Notes under the pieces: generated by a model
Told to the model about the DNA's origin: nothing
What the model saw: the letters and a program-made list of their open reading frames with translations, nothing else
Database searches by the model: none
Part shown: positions 39,813 through 48,034 of the stretch, in pieces
How the letters are laid out: every line of letters begins with the position of its first letter
How positions within the stretch are numbered: position 1 is the first letter of the stretch
NCBI RefSeq assembly: GCF_014645695.1
Contig: NZ_BMMF01000012.1
Location: 62,001-126,000 of the forward strand
DNA: 64,000 nucleotides
Direction: 5' to 3'
Source of the DNA: Salinarimonas ramus
GTDB lineage: Bacteria; Pseudomonadota; Alphaproteobacteria; Rhizobiales; Beijerinckiaceae
Translations under genes and position numbers: made by a program

Positions 39813-40580
39813 TCAGAAGAACAGTTCCTGATCCGAGCCCAGCGAGAAGGCCGGCTCCGGCTTCTTGGCCGCCTGCATGCGCGCGAGCTGGTCGCGCAGG
39901 GCGACGAGCCGCTCGAAGACCGAGACCTGCTGCATCGACAGCAAATGCGCGTAGGCGAAGGGCAGGGCGCCCGAGCGGCGCAGCCCCAGGAAGGCCTCGT
40001 CGGGGAGCGCCGTCATGGCGGCCTCGTCGACGCGGTAGAGGCCCTCGAACCGGCGCGGCGGGTCCCCCGCGGCCTCGAGCGGCCAGGGCTTGAGCACGTC
40101 CGCCGCGGCCAGCGATGCGACGGCGGCGCGGGTCTGAGCGCGGCTCTGCTCGAGATCGCCGAGGAACTTGAGGACGTCGGAGACCGCCTTCGTCAGCGTC
40201 CCGTCGGCCTCGAAGAAGCGCTCGCCCGCCTCGCCGGCGGGGCGCAGATGCGAATCGTCGACGCACAGGATGCCCTCGCGCCCGTCGCTGCCGCGGGCGA
40301 GCGCGAAGGGGTGGCCGCGCAGGAAGGCGGGAACGTAGCCGCCGAGCCAGGCGCCGTCGGCGGACACGAACATGTTCGTGTCCGGCACGAGCGAGAGCAG
40401 CCCCACGGCGACGAAGGCGTCACCGTCCTTGAGCAGCGCGATGGGCATGGTCGAGGAGACCTTCGCCACCTCCGCCAGCACCACGGGCACGACCTGCCTA
40501 CGCGCGGCGAAGCCGTAATTGTCGAAGCGGGTCCAGACCTTGTCGGCGTGGGTCTCGCGGCTGACGGCGACGAGCGGCAT
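39813..40580 (-). CDS. SapC family protein
   Basis: 255-residue protein with the SapC pattern: LLSLVPDTNMFVSADGAWLGGYVPAFLRGHPF (about 77-108) and a C-terminal region with LLSMQQVSVFERLVALRD. SapC proteins are found in genomes with S-layer or type I secreted proteins, but their action is not known. The ATG at 40580 has AGAAAGG upstream. It heads the group SapC - unknown protein - ABC exporter - HlyD on the minus strand. Confidence 0.8.
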   Translation of the reverse strand: MPLVAVSRETHADKVWTRFDNYGFAARRQVVPVVLAEVAKVSSTMPIALLKDGDAFVAVGLLSLVPDTNMFVSADGAWLGGYVPAFLRGHPFALARGSDGREGILCVDDSHLRPAGEAGERFFEADGTLTKAVSDVLKFLGDLEQSRAQTRAAVASLAAADVLKPWPLEAAGDPPRRFEGLYRVDEAAMTALPDEAFLGLRRSGALPFAYAHLLSMQQVSVFERLVALRDQLARMQAAKKPEPAFSLGSDQELFF

Positions 40581-40593
40581 GTCGGACCTTTCT

Positions 40594-40612
40594 CCGGGGC
40601 TGTTCGCCCCGG
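40594..40612. other. Hairpin between the mutase and SapC genes
   Basis: CCGGGGC (40594-40600) and GCCCCGG (40606-40612) form a perfect 7-bp stem with a five-base loop, in the 98-bp gap after the phosphomannomutase gene. A further CCGGGGC copy at 40628-40634 allows an alternative fold. It may be a terminator or attenuator for minus-strand transcription; no U tract is seen. Confidence 0.4.
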
Positions 40613-40678
40613 TCTTCGCGTTTTTCGCCGGGGCGCTCCGCTCCGGTCTGCGTGTGCTCGGGACCGGTGGGCCGGACC

Positions 40679-42178
40679 TCAGATGGTCTGGTTGTAGGCG
40701 CCGACTTCCGGGTTCTCCCGCAGGATCCCGTCCATCGCGTGGAACATGGCGCGCATGCGCTCCTCGGAGACGGGGCTCTCGACGACGACGACGAGCTCGG
40801 GCTTGTTGGAGGAGGCGCGCACGAGACCCCACGTCCCGTCCTCCAGCGTGACGCGGATGCCGTTGACCGTCACCACGTCGGCGATCGGCGCGTCCGCGAT
40901 CGTGCCGCCCTGCGAACGGACCGCCTCGATGCGGGCGATCACCTTGTCGACGACGTCGTACTTCACCTCGTCGGCGCATTTCGGCGACATGGTCGGCGAG
41001 CCCCAGGTGCGGGGAAGCGCGCCGTAGAGGTCGCTCATGCTGCGCTCGGGGTTGCGGTCGAGCATCTCCAGCACCGCGATGGCGGTGAGGAGGCCGTCGT
41101 CGTAGCCGTGGCCGACGGGCGCGTTGAAGAAGAAGTGCCCCGACTTCTCGAAGCCGGCGAGCGCGTTCAGCTCCTTCACCCGCGACTTGATGTACGAGTG
41201 GCCGGTCTTCCAATAATCCGTGCGCGCACCGAGCCGCGTCAGCTCGGGATCGGTCATGAACAGGCCCGTCGACTTCACGTCGACGACGAATTGCGCGTTC
41301 GGGCTCAGCGAGGCGAGATCGCGCGCGAGCATGACGCCGATCTTGTCGGCGAAGATCTCACCGCCCGTCTCGTCGACGACGCCGCAGCGATCGCCGTCGC
41401 CGTCGAACCCGAGGCCGACGTCGGCGCCGTTGGCGCGCACCGCGTCCGCGAGAGCATGGAGCATCTCCATGTCCTCGGGGTTCGGGTTGTAGCGTGGAAA
41501 GGTGTGGTCGAGCTCGCAATCGAGCGGGATCACCTCGACGCCGAGCCGCGAGAGCAGGCCCGGCGCGAAGGCGCCCGCCGTGCCGTTGCCGCAGGCCGCG
41601 ACGACCTTGAGCGGACGCCGGATCGAGCGGCCGCGGGCGAGGTCGTCGAGATACGTCTCGGCGAAGCCCTCGACGAACTCGTAGCCGCCGCCGGGGCGCG
41701 TCGGCGCGGCACCCGCGAGGACGATCTCCTTGAGCCGGCTCATCTCGGCGGGCCCGAAGGTGAGCGGGCGGTCGAGGCCCATCTTCACGCCGGTCCATCC
41801 GTTGTCGTTGTGCGAGGCCGTGACCATGGCCACGCACGGGCAATCGAGCGCGAACTGGCCGTAGTAGGCCATGGGCGAGAGGGCGAGGCCGATGTCCTTC
41901 ACCCGCATGCCGCCCGCCATGAGGCCGGCGACGAGGGCGAGCTTGATGGAGGCGGAATAGGAGCGGAAATCGTGGCCGACCACGATGTCCGCCCGCACCC
42001 CACGCTCGTGGACGAGCGCCGCGATGCCGAGCCCGAGCGCCTGCACGCCCATCAGGTTCAGCTCGGAGCCGAACAGCCAGCGCGCGTCGTATTCGCGAAA
42101 GCCCGTCGGCTTGACGAGCGGCTTCGCCTCGTAGGCGTAGGTGTTCGGCGAGAGCGCCGCTTCGGGCTTCGGGAGCAT
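40679..42178 (-). CDS. Phosphomannomutase/phosphoglucomutase
   Basis: 499-residue alpha-D-phosphohexomutase of the AlgC/ManB type that makes mannose-1-phosphate (and possibly glucose-1-phosphate). The phosphoserine loop TASHNDNGWTGVKMG, the metal loop GFDGDGDRCGVVDE, the sugar-binding and C-terminal phosphate-binding segments are intact. It follows the mannose-1-phosphate guanylyltransferase gene by 22 bp on the same strand, so the two give GDP-mannose for Gmd/Rmd and the glycosyltransferases. Confidence 0.9.
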   Translation of the reverse strand: MLPKPEAALSPNTYAYEAKPLVKPTGFREYDARWLFGSELNLMGVQALGLGIAALVHERGVRADIVVGHDFRSYSASIKLALVAGLMAGGMRVKDIGLALSPMAYYGQFALDCPCVAMVTASHNDNGWTGVKMGLDRPLTFGPAEMSRLKEIVLAGAAPTRPGGGYEFVEGFAETYLDDLARGRSIRRPLKVVAACGNGTAGAFAPGLLSRLGVEVIPLDCELDHTFPRYNPNPEDMEMLHALADAVRANGADVGLGFDGDGDRCGVVDETGGEIFADKIGVMLARDLASLSPNAQFVVDVKSTGLFMTDPELTRLGARTDYWKTGHSYIKSRVKELNALAGFEKSGHFFFNAPVGHGYDDGLLTAIAVLEMLDRNPERSMSDLYGALPRTWGSPTMSPKCADEVKYDVVDKVIARIEAVRSQGGTIADAPIADVVTVNGIRVTLEDGTWGLVRASSNKPELVVVVESPVSEERMRAMFHAMDGILRENPEVGAYNQTI

Positions 42179-42200
42179 GCTCGTACGGTCTCCTGGCGCG

Positions 42201-43622
42201 TCAGACCCGGTTGTAGATGTCCTCGAGGCGGACGATGTCGTCCTCGCCGAGATAGGAGCCGGACTGCACCTCGATGAGCTCGAGCGGGATCTTGCCGGGA
42301 TTCTCCAGGCGGTGGACCGCGCCGAGCGGAATGAAGGTCGACTGGTTTTCGTGGACGGTCTTCTGCTCCTCGCCCACGGTGACGAGGGCGGTGCCGCGCA
42401 CCACGATCCAATGCTCGGCCCGGTGGAAGTGCTTCTGCAGCGACAGCCGCCCGCCTGGCTTGACCACGATGCGCTTGACCTGGAAGCGCTCGCCCCGGTC
42501 GATGCCCTGGTAGGAGCCCCACGGGCGGAACACCTCGGTGTGCTCGGCGAGCTCGGGGCGGCCGCGGCGCTCGAGCTCGCGCACGAGCGTCTTCATCGCG
42601 TCCTGGCGCGACCGATCGTAGACGAGCGTCGCGTCGCGCGTCTGGACCACCGCGAGGTTCGAGACGCCGACGAGGCAGACGAGATCGTCCGCGCGCACGT
42701 AATTGTCGCTCGCCTCGACGAAGACCGCGTGCCCCTTCTTGCCGAGATGGACCGCGTTGCCGGCGGCGTCCTTCTCCGCGATCTCCCAGACCGCGTGCCA
42801 GGAGCCGACGTCGGACCAGCCCATGGAGACCGGCACGACGCGCGCCTGCGAGGTCTTCTCCATGACGGCATAGTCGATGGAGAGCGCCGTCGCCTTGGCG
42901 AAGGCGTCGGCCTCGAGCACGATGGAGCCGGCGTCGTCGCCGGCCTGCGACACCGCCTGGCGGACCGCCTCCACCGTCGCCGGGTCGAAGCGCTCGTACT
43001 CGGCGAGCAGGCTCTCGACGCGGAAGAGGAAGTTGCCGGAATTCCACAGGTAGCCGGAGCCGACGTAGTCCGCCGCGCGCTCGGCGTCGGGCTTCTCGAC
43101 GAAGGCGTCGAGGACGAGCACGCCCTCGTCCTTCGTCGCCGCGCCGGGCTTGAGGTAGCCGTAGCCGGTGGCCGGATGGTCGGGCTCGATGCCGAAGGCG
43201 ACGGCGCCGCCGAGGCGGGCCGCGCCGGCGGCGCGCGTCACCGCCTGGCGGAAGGAGACCTCGTCGCGCACGACGTGGTCGGAGGCGAGCACCAGCATCA
43301 GCGCGTCCGGGTCACGCGCGGCGAGGAGAGCCGCGCCCGCGGCGATGGCCGGGCCGGAATCGCGGCGCATGGGCTCGAGCACGATCTCGGCCTCGATGCC
43401 GATCTCGGCGAGCTGCTCGCGGACCATGAAGTGGTAGCGGTGGCCCGTCACCACGACGGGCTTGGCGAAGAGCGCGGGATCGGAGACGCGCAGGATCGTG
43501 TCCTGGAAGGTCGAATGCCCGCCCATCAGCGTGATGAACTGCTTGGGAGCCGCCTCGCGGGACGCCGGCCACAAGCGCGTGCCGGCGCCGCCGGCCATGA
43601 CGAGAGGGGTGATGCGGGACAT
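42201..43622 (-). CDS. manC: Mannose-1-phosphate guanylyltransferase/mannose-6-phosphate isomerase
   Basis: Bifunctional enzyme of 473 residues. The N-terminal nucleotidyltransferase domain starts with VMAGGAGTRLWPASRE and PKQF; the C-terminal cupin-type isomerase domain (about 355-473) has FQVKRIVVKPGGRLSLQ, HFHRAEHWIVVRG and the metal-binding His/Glu residues. It supplies GDP-mannose from fructose-6-phosphate together with the mutase encoded downstream. Start at 43622 (MSRITPLVMAGG) is preferred over an upstream GTG/ATG. Confidence 0.92.
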   Translation of the reverse strand: MSRITPLVMAGGAGTRLWPASREAAPKQFITLMGGHSTFQDTILRVSDPALFAKPVVVTGHRYHFMVREQLAEIGIEAEIVLEPMRRDSGPAIAAGAALLAARDPDALMLVLASDHVVRDEVSFRQAVTRAAGAARLGGAVAFGIEPDHPATGYGYLKPGAATKDEGVLVLDAFVEKPDAERAADYVGSGYLWNSGNFLFRVESLLAEYERFDPATVEAVRQAVSQAGDDAGSIVLEADAFAKATALSIDYAVMEKTSQARVVPVSMGWSDVGSWHAVWEIAEKDAAGNAVHLGKKGHAVFVEASDNYVRADDLVCLVGVSNLAVVQTRDATLVYDRSRQDAMKTLVRELERRGRPELAEHTEVFRPWGSYQGIDRGERFQVKRIVVKPGGRLSLQKHFHRAEHWIVVRGTALVTVGEEQKTVHENQSTFIPLGAVHRLENPGKIPLELIEVQSGSYLGEDDIVRLEDIYNRV

Positions 43623-43775
43623 GCGCGTGCTCCTTGTCGCGCTGCGTGTGCCCCGAAACGCCCGCCCTGACAAGGGGGCATGGCAAGGGAGGCTTATGCC
43701 AAGGGAGGCTCGGAGACGGGAGACGATCGAAGCAGCGGGCGGGTCACCGCTTTCGCCGTGGCGCGAATACGAAGA

Positions 43776-43803
43776 GCGCCTCGCGGCGGCAGCGGCGAGG
43801 CGC
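43776..43803 (-). terminator. Hairpin after the XRE regulator gene
   Basis: GCGCCTCGC (43776-43784) and GCGAGGCGC (43795-43803) form a perfect 9-bp stem 50 bp downstream of the regulator stop, within the 230-bp gap before manC on the same strand. No U tract follows, so it is a possible Rho-independent-like or protective element. Confidence 0.45.
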
Positions 43804-43852
43804 CTCGTAGGGCGATGGCGATCCGAGCGGCCGGGCGGGTTCCCGCCGGCGC

Positions 43853-44149
43853 TCAGCCGAAGAGGATACGATGCGTGATGGGGTCGTAGTAGCGCATCAG
43901 CTCGCGCACGAAGGAGGCGGGCTCCTTCTCGAGCGCCGTGGCGAAGGCCTCGTAGCGCTCCGGCGGGATGCGCCCGCGGCCGGCTTCGATCTGCGAGATG
44001 AAGGTGTAGTACTCCACGCCCACGGCATTGGCGAGCTGGCGCTGGGACAGGCCCGCCTCCTCGCGCAGGGATTTGAGCCAGCGACCGGCGTCCTGCCGGA
44101 GCTTCTGCGTTTCTGCCGGTGCCTGGCCCTGCTGCGGGTGCGCGTACAT
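43853..44149 (-). CDS. XRE-family helix-turn-helix regulator
   Basis: 98-residue DNA-binding protein. The helix-turn-helix is at about residues 24-78 (LKSLREEAGLSQRQLANAVG, then YYTFISQIEAGRGRIPPERY). There is no effector domain; the tail ends THRILFG. Start at 44149 has GGGGAGTGAGG upstream. It lies between the GH16 glycanase and the manC-mutase genes on the same strand, and is a good candidate for a local regulator of these polysaccharide genes. Confidence 0.82.
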   Translation of the reverse strand: MYAHPQQGQAPAETQKLRQDAGRWLKSLREEAGLSQRQLANAVGVEYYTFISQIEAGRGRIPPERYEAFATALEKEPASFVRELMRYYDPITHRILFG

Positions 44150-44161
44150 TCTCGCCTCACT

Positions 44162-44176
44162 CCCCGTATGCCGGGG
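44162..44176. promoter_or_regulatory. Possible operator upstream of the XRE gene
   Basis: CCCCG-TATGC-CGGGG is a 15-bp dyad placed 13 bp upstream of the regulator start codon, a position suited to autoregulation. The same stretch includes the ribosome-binding region of the regulator transcript, so it may instead act as an RNA fold. Confidence 0.35.
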
Positions 44177-44272
44177 TATCAAAGTCACTGTATATGATGG
44201 CGAGCTTTCGGACGCTTGTCGAGTCTTTCCATCGCGAGTTTCCAATCCGCGATGCCGCAGGCCCGCACGCGC

Positions 44273-46033
44273 TCACAGAATCGAATATCCGTCGTCCGTG
44301 TCTGGAATGAGGCGCGCGCCGAATTCCGGCAGGAGCGTGAAGTGCGCGAGTACGTCCGCGGCATCCCCCCGGTCGTCGGCCAGGAAGTCGCGCCAGAAGG
44401 CGACGCCCTCCGCATCGCCGCCGCGGCCCAGCACGTTCTCGTAGAAGCGCGCGACGAGGACGTCGTCGCTCATGGCGTGCACGGGCGCGCCGTGGAGCGC
44501 GGCGAATTCGGGGCTCGCCACGAAGGCATCCGCCACCTGCTCGAGGCTCCAGCCCTCCGCCATGGCGCGCGTCCAGAACAGCAGGCCGCCCTCGTCCGGC
44601 GTGCGGTCGAAGGCGCCGCCGTAGAGGAGGTAGGCCGAGCGCGCGTGCGGCTCGGGCAGGCCGCTGATCCGCACGCCGCCATCGGTCTCGACGCGCTCGA
44701 TGCCCATCTCCCAGTCGCTCTTGACCTCCTGCGCGATCCCGATGGGCGTGGCGCCGGGCGGGGGAGCGACGGTGTTCACGAACACGAACTGCTCGGGCGA
44801 GAGGTCCGCGATGGTGATGTCGTGGAAGAGCAGCGCCTGGTCCTCGTCCAGGCGCAGCATCACGTCGGTGCCCACCTGCTGCAGCCAGGGCAGGACCTCG
44901 TCGAAATGCTCGAAATGGAAGCCGTCGAGGCGCACCTTGTCCTGGTTGCCGATAGCGTTGGAGAAGTCGAGGATCGCGTCGTTGCCGTCGCCGTCGCGCA
45001 CGATGTAGACGTCGATGCCGCGGCCGCCGCGGAAGACGTCGTTGCCGCCGCCGCCGTCGATCTCGCAATAGGGCGCATCCGACGCGCGGACGTAGTTGTC
45101 GAGGTCGTTGCCGGTGACGTAGCGCGCCCAGTCGCCACGCAGGATCACCTTGACGTCGTCGGCATCCATCGTCGTGCGCCAGGCCCAGCTCTCGGGCGCG
45201 CCCGTCTTGGTGAGGTCCGAGAAGGCCGTCGCGGGATCGATCGGCGCCCAGTGCTCGGGAATGGCGACGGGTGCGCGCTCCGGCGGGAGCTGGTAGACGC
45301 GGATCGAGTCGATGCGCATCTCCGCGGGGAAGGGCGTCGTCGCGTTCGGCATGCCGGGCCAGTAGCCGCCCACCGCGAGGTTCGCCAGCACGTACATCGG
45401 CTGCTCGACGTTCCGGTTCGCGGCGCGCCCGACCTCGATGTCGTCGAAGTACCAGATCACCTCGTCGGCGTTCCACTCGACGCCGTAGGTGTGGAAGCCG
45501 TCGGCGGAATCGAACAGGTCGTCGACCCGCGCCACGTGATCGGCGGTTTTGCGGCCGCGCTCGTCGACGTAATGCTGTGTCGCGTAGAGATTGTCGGTCT
45601 CGTGGCCGAGCACCTCGACGACGTCGATCTCGGGAGGCCATTGACCGTCGATGGCCAGCATCCAGAAGGCCGGCCACAGGCCACGCCCCTCGGGCATCTC
45701 GGCGCGGATCTCGAAATACCCGTATTGCGACGAGAACGACTGCTCGGAGGTGATCATCCCCGAGACGTAGTCGCGGTTCTCGATGAGCGATCCGATCCCG
45801 TCCGGGGCAGGCTGCGCCGTGATGACGAGCGCGCCGTTCTCGATCCGGAACGGGTCGAGCCCGAGCCCCTCGTAAGCCGGATCGACGTAGAATTGCTGCT
45901 CGTTGTTGCCGCTCTGCGTGCGCCAGCCCCAATAGCCCTCCGTCTTCCAAATGCCGGTGGAGCGGCCGTCGTAGAGGGAGACGTCGTCGAACTCCTCGGA
46001 GAAGAGCAGGCGGTGGTTCGAAAGGTTGGGCAT
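44273..46033 (-). CDS. Secreted GH16 glycanase with RTX-like and DUF4214 modules
   Basis: 586-residue protein without Sec signal. Residues about 8-255 form a GH16 domain; the catalytic motif EIDVVE (135-140) supplies nucleophile and acid/base, after GLWPAFWML. A central part (about 270-440) has one RTX-like stretch (GGGGNDVFRGGRGIDVY, DGDGNDAILDF). DUF4214 units follow (YLLYGGAFDRTPDEGGLLFW and YENVLGRGGDAEGVAFW) and the protein ends DDGYSIL. The layout is like ExsH-type succinoglycan-cutting enzymes that leave by a PrtDE-type exporter. It probably trims the local exopolysaccharide. Confidence 0.85.
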   Translation of the reverse strand: MPNLSNHRLLFSEEFDDVSLYDGRSTGIWKTEGYWGWRTQSGNNEQQFYVDPAYEGLGLDPFRIENGALVITAQPAPDGIGSLIENRDYVSGMITSEQSFSSQYGYFEIRAEMPEGRGLWPAFWMLAIDGQWPPEIDVVEVLGHETDNLYATQHYVDERGRKTADHVARVDDLFDSADGFHTYGVEWNADEVIWYFDDIEVGRAANRNVEQPMYVLANLAVGGYWPGMPNATTPFPAEMRIDSIRVYQLPPERAPVAIPEHWAPIDPATAFSDLTKTGAPESWAWRTTMDADDVKVILRGDWARYVTGNDLDNYVRASDAPYCEIDGGGGNDVFRGGRGIDVYIVRDGDGNDAILDFSNAIGNQDKVRLDGFHFEHFDEVLPWLQQVGTDVMLRLDEDQALLFHDITIADLSPEQFVFVNTVAPPPGATPIGIAQEVKSDWEMGIERVETDGGVRISGLPEPHARSAYLLYGGAFDRTPDEGGLLFWTRAMAEGWSLEQVADAFVASPEFAALHGAPVHAMSDDVLVARFYENVLGRGGDAEGVAFWRDFLADDRGDAADVLAHFTLLPEFGARLIPDTDDGYSIL

Positions 46034-46163
46034 GGGCGTGCTGCGGCTCGACCTGGGGAAGGTCCGGGGAGAGGGTCGATGCCGAATGTGACCGTGGTCA
46101 CACGTATAGGATCAGATTTCTTTTGAAAAGACCGAAGTCCTTCGAAGAAAAAAGTTCCGAATC

Positions 46164-46195
46164 GGCATGACCGATCTACCCGGACCGGTCATGCC
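46164..46195. terminator. Inverted repeat in the gap upstream of the GH16 gene
   Basis: GGCATGACCG (46164-46173) and CGGTCATGCC (46186-46195) are perfect 10-bp arms around 12 bases. On the minus strand the stem is followed after 10 bases by TTTTTT, so it may end transcripts of the gene at 46300-47373. It could also be an operator for the GH16 gene. The surrounding 46085-46250 is AT-rich compared with the rest of the window. Confidence 0.55.
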
Positions 46196-46253
46196 AAGCA
46201 ACAACGATGACGTAAACAAAAGGTAATGGGCAGCCGAAATTCTGACTCAATTC

Positions 46254-46281
46254 GGGCACGGGCCCTGACGAGCCCGTGCCC
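46254..46281 (-). terminator. Hairpin directly after the DUF4214/RTX-like gene
   Basis: GGGCACGGGC (46254-46263) and GCCCGTGCCC (46272-46281) form a perfect 10-bp stem with an 8-base loop, 18 bp downstream of the stop at 46300. The minus strand after the stem reads GAATTGAGTCAGAATTTC, moderately T-rich. Confidence 0.6.
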
Positions 46282-46299
46282 CATATGCGGCGAGCGCCG

Positions 46300-47373
46300 T
46301 CAGACGACCCAATAGCCGTCGACGATGTCGGGAGCGACTCGCTGGCCGAATTCCGGCAGCAGCGTGAAGTTGGCGAGCACGTCGGCGCGATCGCCCCGGC
46401 CGCTCGCGAGATAATCGTCCCAATAGGCCACGCCCTGCGCGTCGCCGCCGCGGCCGAGCACATTCTGGTAGAGCAGGTCGACGAAGCGCTCGTCCGACAC
46501 CCGCGTGCCGTAGAGCGAGGCGAATTCCGGGCTCGCGATGAAGGCCGCCGCGACGCCGTCGACGGTGGCGCCGCGAGCGAGCTGGTTCGTCCAGAAGAGG
46601 AAGCCGCCCTCGTCCGGCGTGCGGTCGAAGGCGCCGCCGTAGAGCAGGTAGGCCGCGCGCGCGAAGGGCTCGGCGAGGCCGTAGAGATAGGCGCCGTCGG
46701 TGGTCTGGACGCGCTCGATGGAGACGAGCGTATCCGTCGCCGTCCCGGCGGCGACGTAGACGCGCCCGTCGCTCGCGAGATCGACACGGATGGAGCTGCG
46801 CGGCCCGAGATATTCCACCGTGTCGTAGTCCCGGCCGCCGTCGATCCAGTTGCCGGAGGCGGCGCGCACGAAATAGTCGTTGCCGTCCTGCCCGTAGACC
46901 AGCGCGCCGTCGCCGTAGATGCGCACGACGTCGGCGCCCGTGGAGCCGAAGGCGGTGCTGCCCGGGGCCTCGAGCGTGATCTCGTCGGCGCCGTTCAGCG
47001 CGGCGGCGAAGACGTTCGCGTCGTCGGCGGGCGAGAGGGTCTCGACGGCGCGGTAGACGGCGGAGGCGCGCAGGCTCACGTCCTCGGCCCGCCAGACGAT
47101 GGTGTTCGTGCGCGTGTCGACCTCCGCGACGCTCTGCACGATGCCGTCGTAGAGCGAGAAGCCGTCGTACAGGAAGCCGTAGCCGCCGAGCACCAGCGCG
47201 CGATCGGTGAAGCCGTCGGAGGCGAAGAGGTAGAGCGTGTCCTCGCGCACCGCGCTGCCCGCCGGGCGCAGGAACGAGCCCGGCAGGAAGTCGGCGCCCG
47301 TCTCGTTTCGCAAGAACCAGTTCAGGTCGGGCTCGATCATGTTTATCGGGCCGTACGCGTCGACTAGGGCCAT
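46300..47373 (-). CDS. Secreted DUF4214 protein with degenerate RTX-like repeats
   Basis: 357 residues, no Sec signal. The N-terminal half is unrecognised; about 150-215 hold degenerate calcium-repeat-like stretches (GSTGADVVRIYGDGALVYG, GNWIDGGRDYDTVEY). From about 255 two DUF4214 units follow (YLLYGGAFDRTPDEGGFLFW, YQNVLGRGGDAQGVAYW) and the protein ends VDGYWVV. The start at 47373 has GGAGG just upstream; a GTG at 47385 would overlap that site. DUF4214 DNA is nearly identical to that of the GH16 gene. No catalytic domain is apparent. Confidence 0.75.
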   Translation of the reverse strand: MALVDAYGPINMIEPDLNWFLRNETGADFLPGSFLRPAGSAVREDTLYLFASDGFTDRALVLGGYGFLYDGFSLYDGIVQSVAEVDTRTNTIVWRAEDVSLRASAVYRAVETLSPADDANVFAAALNGADEITLEAPGSTAFGSTGADVVRIYGDGALVYGQDGNDYFVRAASGNWIDGGRDYDTVEYLGPRSSIRVDLASDGRVYVAAGTATDTLVSIERVQTTDGAYLYGLAEPFARAAYLLYGGAFDRTPDEGGFLFWTNQLARGATVDGVAAAFIASPEFASLYGTRVSDERFVDLLYQNVLGRGGDAQGVAYWDDYLASGRGDRADVLANFTLLPEFGQRVAPDIVDGYWVV

Positions 47374-47590
47374 CTCGTCCTCCACGTTCCGGATGCGACC
47401 ATCCGCGGATCAGGTATGCCGCGGATCATCGTTGCTCGTGCATGAACGCAGCATGAGCGGCTCGGTTTGCGGCGAGCTGGCGTCGAGCGGCGAAAAAATG
47501 CGCGGACGAGGGTGCGAAGGACGTCCTCGCCAGCCGCGAGCGACGGGTGTATGGATCGGACGCCCCGCCTCGGGGCGGCGTTCCGCTTCG

Positions 47591-47923
47591 ATGCCCCTGC
47601 TCCGCGCACTCCTCCTCGTCCTGTGCCTCGCCGCCACCGCTCTGGTGACGACGCAGACGCCCTGCGTCGCGGGCGTCGAGGCCGCGACGATCGAGGTGTC
47701 CGCGCAGGATTGGGATCCCGTCGCGGCTCCGCTGCCGCGGGCACCGGAGCTGCCGCTGCCCTCCGGCCGGCCCGCGAGGGCCGATACGCTCCCCCGCGTC
47801 GCGGCTGGCTCCGCCGCTCCCGTCTCCGTCGGTCAGACCGGGCCTCCGCGTCCGGACGATTCGCTCATCCGCAATCGTCCGCAACGTGGAGAACATTCAT
47901 GGGTGCCCTCGTCGGCCTCCTGA
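47591..47923 (+). CDS. Possible small secreted Pro/Ala-rich protein
   Basis: 110-residue reading frame with a good signal-peptide-like start (MPLLRALLLVLCLAATALVT) and a Pro/Arg/Ala-rich, low-complexity remainder without a known domain. There is no strong ribosome-binding site. It overlaps the next small frame by 25 bp in another register. It may be an artefact of the high GC content. Confidence 0.3.
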   Translation: MPLLRALLLVLCLAATALVTTQTPCVAGVEAATIEVSAQDWDPVAAPLPRAPELPLPSGRPARADTLPRVAAGSAAPVSVGQTGPPRPDDSLIRNRPQRGEHSWVPSSAS

Positions 47924-47991
47924 CGGTCTGCCTGGCCTTCCCCTTCGTCCTGGGGCTGTCCTGGGCGGTGCTCGTCTTCCTCTCGGATTGA
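47899..47991 (+). CDS. Possible 30-residue single-pass membrane peptide
   Basis: Product begins MGALVGLLTVCLAFPFVLGL and ends SD; almost the whole chain is one hydrophobic helix. GTGGAGAA stands about 8 bp upstream of the ATG. A perfect terminator-like hairpin follows 15 bp after the stop, which supports real transcription on this strand. Function unknown. Confidence 0.4.
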   Translation: MGALVGLLTVCLAFPFVLGLSWAVLVFLSD

Positions 47992-48006
47992 AGAAACGAA
48001 CCACCC

Positions 48007-48029
48007 GCCGCGGCCTACTCGGCCGCGGC
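48007..48029. terminator. Bidirectional terminator hairpin
   Basis: GCCGCGGCC (48007-48015) and GGCCGCGGC (48021-48029) form a perfect 9-bp stem around TACTC. It lies between the small + strand frames and the end of the methyltransferase gene on the minus strand (48035), so it can serve both. Confidence 0.65.
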
Positions 48030-48034
48030 CGCCG

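Noticed and set aside
37914-40697. A 927-residue + strand open frame opposite the unknown and SapC genes
   Set aside because: Composition is Arg/Asp/Val-rich with no motif, and the opposite strand encodes recognised or better-formed proteins.
44845-45070. Full RTX calcium-binding repeat array in the GH16 protein
   Set aside because: Only one or two GGxGxD-like stretches are present, too few for a real nonapeptide array, so it is described as RTX-like.
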